From NCBI RefSeq assembly GCF_020509005.1, contig NC_063012.1, positions 3,472,001 to 3,536,000 on the forward strand: a stretch of 64,000 bases of DNA, in the 5' to 3' direction. The position numbers were made by a program, and so were the translations under genes. Of the stretch, positions 63,246 to 64,000 are shown one piece after another. Position 1 is the first letter of the stretch. Each line of letters opens with the position of its first letter. The notes under the pieces are model-generated. The model ran no database searches, was not told the origin of the DNA, and worked only from the letters and a program-made list of their open reading frames with translations. Source of the stretch: Fulvia fulva (taxonomy: Eukaryota > Ascomycota > Dothideomycetes > Mycosphaerellales > Mycosphaerellaceae).

Positions 63246-64000
63246 GCTGGTGTTGTGGTCGAAGGGGGGTTGTGTGTATGTGTGGCCAGGGAGGCAACGT
63301 CTAGTGTTCAGCTAGTCTTGCACAAAGTGTTTTTCGGCGTATGTTTGTGTTGTTGGCGGTCGGTGGAGTGCTGTGCTGCGGCTGCCTCGAGCTCCACAGG
63401 TGATCCAAAGGAGTGTCGAGTATTCGGTCGTCCGCAGTGTGCGAGAATGGCCGATCGGAGGGTGGAGACTGCGGCGATGCAGAAGCAGAGTGGTGTGTGT
63501 GGTGGTGGTGGTGGTCTCAGAGTGCTGACCTTTGCGCCGATCGTGCGATATCCAGGAGTGCCGTGAGGGTGATTGTGAGTGTGGGGTGGCTAAGTAAAGG
63601 TGGAAGGTGGAAAGAGGAGCCCAGCCAGTTGTCCTCTTCGAAGCTTAGTTCGTGAACCCTGCAAATTAATGCACCCTCTCCGAGATAATGACCCGTGGCT
63701 GAAATACACGGGAAGGGCTTTGTTGCTGGCCAAGAAGAGACTACAATGCTGGTCCCTTTCAAGGCAGCTGACAACTTGACCCGTGGCTTCTTGACACAAG
63801 ATGTTCTTTGATTGTGGTTCTGGCTCAGGGTGCGGTGCTCGGGAGAGCAAATATAGCATCAGCTTACCTCATGCCACAACACCGCTCCCAAGCGCGTCAT
63901 CCGTGGGGGACTAGCTAACGATGTGTGCCGGAGGGAGCGCCTTCTTGAACCGGCGCGGCATGGAGGACGCAGAAGAAACCATTCACGGACGCAAACGCGT
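63246..64000. other. Upstream region of the SURF4-like gene, no gene seen
   Basis: Holds a GTGGTGGTGGTGGTGGTC simple run near 63495-63512. Short open frames on both strands show no family resemblance. A gene starting beyond base 64000 cannot be excluded. Confidence 0.5.

Overview
This 64 kb window is nuclear DNA of a filamentous ascomycete, most likely a dothideomycete. Genes carry short 50-65 bp spliceosomal introns with GTRNGT donors, a CTAAC/CTAAT branch site 10-15 bp before the acceptor, and CAG/TAG ends. Spacing is compact, both strands are used, and the one clear transposon carries mutations of the repeat-induced point mutation (RIP) type. I rebuilt the exons by hand. Phase and protein-family continuity were the test at each junction.

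Layout. 0-7.3 kb: a 5'-truncated LARP1-type La/DM15 RNA-binding protein, a HAD sugar/glycerol-phosphate phosphatase and a cytosolic phospholipase A2. 7.3-10.5 kb: a long GC-rich leader/promoter. 10.5-20.9 kb: a homeobox transcription factor, tRNA m7G methyltransferase Trm8, beta-COP (Sec26, with a GC-AG intron), Mago nashi (six exons) and a GID4/Vid24 degron receptor. 22.3-24.9 kb: a secreted Ser/Thr-rich wall protein with a But2-like C-terminal domain. 25.0-27.9 kb: a decayed hAT transposon. 28.1-34.9 kb: a small unknown gene with an odd 20-nt intron-like segment, a questin-oxidase-like protein and a Pho85-type cyclin. 35.8-36.05 kb: an aspartate tRNA in four pieces. 37.1-41.6 kb: Mob1, a Nudix hydrolase and arginyltransferase Ate1 (a second GC-AG intron). 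42-49.8 kb: a 952-residue protein of unknown function, a secreted aspartic protease and a mitochondrial short-chain dehydrogenase. 51.2-57.7 kb: a small membrane protein, a VPS9-ankyrin-PX-BAR protein (Vrl1-like) and an RBR-type E3. 59.0-60.0 kb: an alcohol dehydrogenase pseudogene. 60.3-63.2 kb: an Iec1-like zinc-finger protein and a SURF4/Erv29 cargo receptor.

Most genes are housekeeping: RNA handling (LARP1, Mago, Trm8), early secretion (beta-COP, SURF4), endosomes (Vrl1-like), N-degron turnover (GID4, Ate1) and cell-cycle signalling (Mob1, Pcl cyclin). There is no biosynthetic cluster and no CRISPR array.

The most unusual object is at 35807-36050. Removing three 50-52 nt segments, each with GT...CTAA...CAG intron signals, plus an 18-nt segment at the normal tRNA intron site, leaves a 72-nt tRNA-Asp(GUC). 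It has G73 and G10-U25, with one acceptor mismatch and one D-stem mismatch. Spliceosomal-type introns inside a tRNA gene, one of them cutting the A box, would be new to me. It could instead be a pseudogene hit by introner-like insertions.
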